From the NCBI RefSeq assembly GCF_900104355.1, contig NZ_FNIY01000002.1:1-64000 (forward strand): a DNA stretch of 64,000 nt, given 5' to 3'. A program made the translations under genes and the position numbers. The number at the start of each line of letters is the position of its first letter. Within the stretch, counting starts at the first letter, position 1. The notes under the pieces were generated by a model. The model searched no databases, was not told the DNA's origin, and was given only the letters and a program-made list of their open reading frames with translations. This DNA is from Phyllobacterium sp. OV277. GTDB lineage: Bacteria; Pseudomonadota; Alphaproteobacteria; Rhizobiales; Rhizobiaceae. Shown here one piece after another: positions 60,828-64,000 of this stretch.

Positions 60828-60844
60828 ACCGGTCTCAGACCGGT
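60828..60844 (+). promoter_or_regulatory. hairpin ACCGGTC-TCA-GACCGGT just before dnaA
   Basis: A 7-bp perfect stem with a three-base loop lies 56 bases before the dnaA start, directly behind the terminator-like hairpin. It could be a protein-binding operator (as DNA) or a second leader stem (as RNA). Confidence 0.5.
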
Positions 60845-60900
60845 CCACATGAGAACACGGGCACAATAAAGCCCGAACAGATAAATATCAGGATGAGGCG

Positions 60901-62454
60901 ATGACAATGACCAGCGGAATAATGGAAAACGGCACGAATGCAGCCATGGTACCGCTCCATATGGATGAAGGGAAAAGCATGTCGGCCGGCAACGAGGGCG
61001 AAATGATTTTCGAGAGGGTCAAGACCAAGCTCAAGGCCAAACTCGGAAATGAAGTTTACTCCAGCTGGTTTGGTCGTCTGAAACTGGATGAAACGTCGAA
61101 GAGCATCGTTCGCCTTTCCGTGCCAACCGCATTTCTCCGTTCCTGGATCAACAACCACTACTCCGACATGATCAACACGTTGTGGCGTGAAGAGGACGAA
61201 CAGGTTCTCAAGGTCGAGATCGTATTCCGTAGCGCCAGCCGTGCCTGCCGTCCTTCGCTGGAAGCAGAGCCAGCATTGCGTGCCGACCCTCGTGCCATTA
61301 CCCGTGACAAGCCAGTTTTCCCTGTCGGCAGCACATCGCAGGACAAGAAGGCACCGGCACATTTCGCTGACCGCGCGACGGATCGTCCCGGACAGAACTC
61401 TGTCTTCGGTTCGCCGCTGGACCCTCGCTATACGTTCGAGACATTTGTTGATGGTACGCCGAACCGCGTTGCCCTCGCTGCTGCGCGCACCATCGCTGAT
61501 GCAGGTGCCAGCGCCGTCCGTTTCAACCCGCTGTTCATCCATGCCTCTGTGGGTCTCGGCAAGACACACCTTTTGCAGGCAATTGCTGCTGATGCATTGA
61601 AGCGCTCGGAACGCGCCCGTGTGGTTTATCTCACAGCTGAATATTTCATGTGGCGCTTTGCAACGGCTATCCGCGACAACAATGCGCTCTCTTTCAAGGA
61701 ACAGCTGCGCGACATCGACCTTCTGATCATTGACGACATGCAGTTCCTGCAGGGCAAGTCGATCCAGCATGAATTCTGCCATCTGATCAACACCTTGCTC
61801 GACAGCGCAAAGCAGGTCGTCGTGGCCGCTGACCGTCCGCCGTCAGAACTGGAATCGCTTGATGCGCGCGTACGTTCGCGCCTGCAGGGTGGTGTAGCTC
61901 TTGAAATGATCTCCCCTGATTATGGAATGCGTCTGGAAATTCTCAAGCGCCGTCTGGTTTCAGCCCAGCACGAAGACCAGTCGCTTGATATTTCGCCCGA
62001 GATTCTCGATCACGTTGCCCAGTCCGTTACGGGAAGCGGCCGCGAACTCGAAGGCGCGTTCAACCAGCTTCTGTTCCGTCAGACGTTCGAGCCCAACCTT
62101 TCCGTAGACCGGGTCGATGAGTTGCTGAGCCATTTGATGCGCGGCGGCGAAGCCAAGCGCATCCGCATCGAAGAAATCCAGCGCATTGTTGCCCGCCACT
62201 ACAACGTGTCCAAGCAGGACCTTCTGTCCAACCGTCGTACACGCACCATCGTGAAGCCACGCCAGATTGCCATGTATCTTGCCAAGATGCTCACGCCCCG
62301 TTCGTTGCCGGAAATCGGCCGGCGCTTTGGCGGCCGTGATCACACCACAGTTCTGCATGCGGTGCGTAAGATCGAGGATATTGTCGGCAAGGACCAGAAA
62401 CTGTCGCAGGAACTTGAACTCCTCAAGCGCCTGATCAACGATCAGGCCCAGTAA
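60901..62454 (+). CDS. dnaA: chromosomal replication initiator DnaA
   Basis: This 517-residue AAA+ protein binds DnaA boxes and opens oriC. The start [11 protein letters not shown] is behind AGGATGAGG. Domain I (about 30-110, [22 protein letters not shown]), a disordered linker to about 172, the AAA+ domain with Walker A ASVGLGKT at 215-222 (Ala where many have Gly), [16 protein letters not shown] as Walker [18 protein letters not shown] with the arginine finger, and DNA-binding domain IV with [16 protein letters not shown]. The N-terminal extension before domain I is about 30 residues. As in relatives, dnaA sits with rpsT and dnaN rather than at a recognisable oriC. Confidence 0.98.
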   Translation: MTMTSGIMENGTNAAMVPLHMDEGKSMSAGNEGEMIFERVKTKLKAKLGNEVYSSWFGRLKLDETSKSIVRLSVPTAFLRSWINNHYSDMINTLWREEDEQVLKVEIVFRSASRACRPSLEAEPALRADPRAITRDKPVFPVGSTSQDKKAPAHFADRATDRPGQNSVFGSPLDPRYTFETFVDGTPNRVALAAARTIADAGASAVRFNPLFIHASVGLGKTHLLQAIAADALKRSERARVVYLTAEYFMWRFATAIRDNNALSFKEQLRDIDLLIIDDMQFLQGKSIQHEFCHLINTLLDSAKQVVVAADRPPSELESLDARVRSRLQGGVALEMISPDYGMRLEILKRRLVSAQHEDQSLDISPEILDHVAQSVTGSGRELEGAFNQLLFRQTFEPNLSVDRVDELLSHLMRGGEAKRIRIEEIQRIVARHYNVSKQDLLSNRRTRTIVKPRQIAMYLAKMLTPRSLPEIGRRFGGRDHTTVLHAVRKIEDIVGKDQKLSQELELLKRLINDQAQ

Positions 62455-62639
62455 GCCACCACGCCACTTATCAACAGAAAGCCTGTGGTATGGTACGTTG
62501 ATGCCAGCCGCAGGCTTGCTTTTTATGGTGACTTTCTGCCAATTTGCTTGACCTTGGGGGAACTTCACCCTCTCGCCAGAAAAAGCGCCGCAGGCCCCTA
62601 AAGGCTTTGGGTCTAAAAAGACAGTGAGACCGGTTTATC

Positions 62640-63758
62640 ATGCGTGTAACTCTTGAACGTTCCAATCTTCTGAAGTCGCTCAACCATGTCCATCGCGTGG
62701 TGGAACGGCGCAACACCATTCCGATTCTTTCGAACGTTCTTTTGCAGGCCGAGGGTGCAAGTCTTGCCCTCAAAGCGACCGACCTTGATCTTGAAGTAAC
62801 CGAAGCCACGGCAGCCCAGATCGAACAATCGGGCGCGACCACTGTACCCGCACATCTGCTCTATGACATTGTGCGCAAGCTGCCCGATGGCGCGGAAGTC
62901 ATGCTGGCGACCAACACCGACGGCAATTCGATGACTGTGACCTCTGGCCGGTCGAACTTCCGCCTCCAGTGCCTCCCGCAATCGGATTTCCCTGAGCTAA
63001 CGGCGGGCTCCTTCACTCACACATTCCGCATTACCTCGACAGCGCTGAAAAGCCTGATCGAGCGGACCCAGTTCGCCATCTCCACTGAAGAAACCCGCTA
63101 TTATCTCAATGGCATTTACTTCCATGCCATTGAAAGCGAGGGTTCCCTGAAACTGCGCGCTGTCGCCACGGACGGACATCGTCTGGCGCGCGCGGAACTC
63201 GAAGCGCCGTCAGGTGCCGAAGGCATGCCCGGCATTATTATTCCGCGTAAGACTGTCGCCGAGTTGCAGAAGCTGGTCGATGACCCGGATGTTGCTGTCA
63301 CGATCGAATTGTCGGACACCAAAATCCGCTTCACCATTGGCTCGGTGGTTCTCACCTCCAAGCTGATTGACGGCACATTCCCTGACTATCAGCGCGTCAT
63401 TCCATCCGGCAATGACAAGAAGCTGACCATCGACCGCCAGAGCTTTGCCTCCGCTGTTGATCGCGTTTCGACCATTTCGAGCGAGCGTGGCCGCGCGGTC
63501 AAACTGACCATTGCCGACGGGCAGCTGACCTTGACCGTGAACAACCCGGATTCGGGCAGCGCTACGGACGAGCTTGCCGCTGATTACGACTCCGACCCGA
63601 TCGAGATCGGCTTCAACGCCAAATATCTCCTCGATATCACAGCCCAGCTTTCCGGCTCCGAGGCGATCTTCATGCTGGCAGATGCAGGCTCGCCGACATT
63701 GGTGCGTGATACGGGCGATGCGAATGCGCTCTATGTGCTCATGCCAATGCGGGTTTAA
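62640..63758 (+). CDS. dnaN: DNA polymerase III sliding clamp (beta subunit)
   Basis: This 372-residue protein forms the ring clamp that holds the polymerase on DNA. The start MRVTLERSNLLKSLNHVHRVVERRNTIPILSNVLL is standard. The three clamp domains (about 1-120, 128-245, 246-372) are present, with the pocket-forming EETRYYLNGIYFH and DGHRLARAE and the C-terminal ALYVLMPMRV (Met-Pro-Met-Arg). The dnaA-dnaN spacer is 185 bases and contains TTATCAACA (62468-62476), one base off a DnaA box. No recF gene follows within the window; a repeat starts 70 bases behind. Confidence 0.98.
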   Translation: MRVTLERSNLLKSLNHVHRVVERRNTIPILSNVLLQAEGASLALKATDLDLEVTEATAAQIEQSGATTVPAHLLYDIVRKLPDGAEVMLATNTDGNSMTVTSGRSNFRLQCLPQSDFPELTAGSFTHTFRITSTALKSLIERTQFAISTEETRYYLNGIYFHAIESEGSLKLRAVATDGHRLARAELEAPSGAEGMPGIIIPRKTVAELQKLVDDPDVAVTIELSDTKIRFTIGSVVLTSKLIDGTFPDYQRVIPSGNDKKLTIDRQSFASAVDRVSTISSERGRAVKLTIADGQLTLTVNNPDSGSATDELAADYDSDPIEIGFNAKYLLDITAQLSGSEAIFMLADAGSPTLVRDTGDANALYVLMPMRV

Positions 63759-63828
63759 CGCTGGCTGACGAACGTTTCTGACGCTGGAGTTGCTAGCCCT
63801 CCTCCGCGGTGTGGGGGGTAAGAGATGG

Positions 63829-64000
63829 GTTCGTGGTTCGACAAGCTCACCATGAGGGAGAGTGTGGATGAAAGGGGGTCAAGTTCTGGACCCTTTATGA
63901 TCCGCGATCTTTGTGATCTGCAACCTTTGTAATCTGCAACCTTTGCGATTAGCGTTGCATCACCTCTCTCCCTCATGGTGAGCTTGTCGAACCACGAACC
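63829..64000. repeat. REP-like doublet (third copy), reaching the window end
   Basis: The left unit reads GTTCGTGGTTCGACAAGCTC, then ACCATGAGGGAG, and the right end mirrors it as CTCCCTCATGGTGAGCTTGT followed by CGAACCACGAACC to the last base. In between, ATCTGCAACCTTTG is repeated twice at 16-base spacing (63916-63929 and 63932-63945), with a third degenerate copy. TCTGCAACCTTTGCG is also found in the second doublet near 28309. The element may continue beyond the window. Confidence 0.85.

Larger units (their letters stand above)
60096..60900. other. long dnaA leader and upstream region, AT-rich, without a clear large gene
   Basis: The 805 bases between the rpsT terminator and dnaA are AT-rich in their first half. 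A 67-codon frame (60332-60535) with Lys-rich translation has no ribosome site, and I do not accept it. The second half holds a 26-codon ORF, a terminator-like hairpin and a second hairpin (listed separately). I see no cluster of DnaA boxes (TTATCCACA-like), so this does not look like oriC. Confidence 0.5.

Noticed and set aside
60096-60900. Origin of replication next to dnaA
   Set aside because: No cluster of DnaA boxes is seen, and in this order oriC is usually elsewhere on the chromosome.
60835-61782. 315-codon minus-strand frame opposite the dnaA 5' part
   Set aside because: DnaA is unambiguous on the plus strand, and this frame has no ribosome site or domain.

Overview
This 64-kb window looks like chromosomal DNA of an alphaproteobacterium of the order Hyphomicrobiales (Rhizobiales), close to the Brucella / Ochrobactrum / Phyllobacterium / Mesorhizobium group. 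The evidence is the order deoB - mutM - enoyl-CoA hydratase - rpsT - dnaA - dnaN, the chain mltB - recR - ybaB - dnaX - ffs with a HIT gene and nudC behind it, a Brucella-type second lumazine synthase (RibH2) under an FMN riboswitch, a yejABEF importer with two binding proteins, a Tad/Cpa pilus locus, and dispersed intergenic repeats. Coding DNA is moderately GC-rich. There are no tRNA or rRNA genes, no CRISPR array, no prophage and no intact insertion sequence.

Layout. 1-1.2 kb: the end of an upstream gene, a small membrane protein, and a repeat-rich spacer with a 9-copy 7-bp tandem repeat and nested inverted repeats. 1.2-5.3 kb: alpha/beta hydrolase, a drug-type MFS pump divergent from a MarR regulator, and an AI-2E family membrane protein. 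5.5-13.1 kb: a three-gene RND efflux operon (one adaptor, two different pumps, MdtABC-like). 13.2-15.2 kb: small unknown genes around a transglutaminase-like protein. 15.2-18.2 kb: an operon of a MaoC hydratase, a CaiB CoA-transferase and a solute-binding-like protein with no export signal, preceded by an 18-codon leader ORF. 18.3-22.1 kb: glutathionyl-hydroquinone reductase, an IlvD-type dehydratase and a divergent LysR gene. 22.1-28.2 kb: mltB, recR, ybaB, dnaX, the 4.5S SRP RNA, a HIT protein and nudC. 28.2-29 kb: repeats. 29-31.5 kb: pheA, kdsB and a membrane-bound cytochrome c.

31.6-40.2 kb: two YejA-type binding proteins, YejB, YejE, YejF and a GhrA-like reductase, packed with 4-base overlaps. 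40.3-41 kb: FMN riboswitch and ribH2. 41-43.2 kb: a second copy of a ~194-bp repeat, an NlpC/P60 protein, a MarR-type gene and a kinase-like P-loop protein. 43.2-56.6 kb: an M17 aminopeptidase, then the Tad pilus locus: TadD (+), then cpaA-cpaB-cpaC-cpaD-cpaE-cpaF-tadB-tadC and the Flp pilin on the minus strand, and a divergent plus-strand set (a CpaC-N-like protein and two TadE-like pseudopilins). 56.7-64 kb: deoB, mutM, an enoyl-CoA hydratase, rpsT, a long structured dnaA leader, dnaA, dnaN, and another repeat.

Most genes are ordinary core or widely shared accessory functions, and I do not see a whole new system. The parts most worth a second look are the non-coding ones: the dnaA leader (a 26-codon ORF, then a terminator-like hairpin, then a second hairpin), the branched structured spacer at 547-706, the two inverted ~194-bp repeat copies, and the recurring REP-like doublets. 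Among proteins, the exportless binding protein in the CoA-transferase operon, the transglutaminase with Asn where His is expected, and the AT-richer first YejA-type gene stand out. Start codons were re-chosen by hand where a ribosome binding site or a gene overlap favoured a different start from the longest reading frame. Percentages quoted were counted by hand on short samples.
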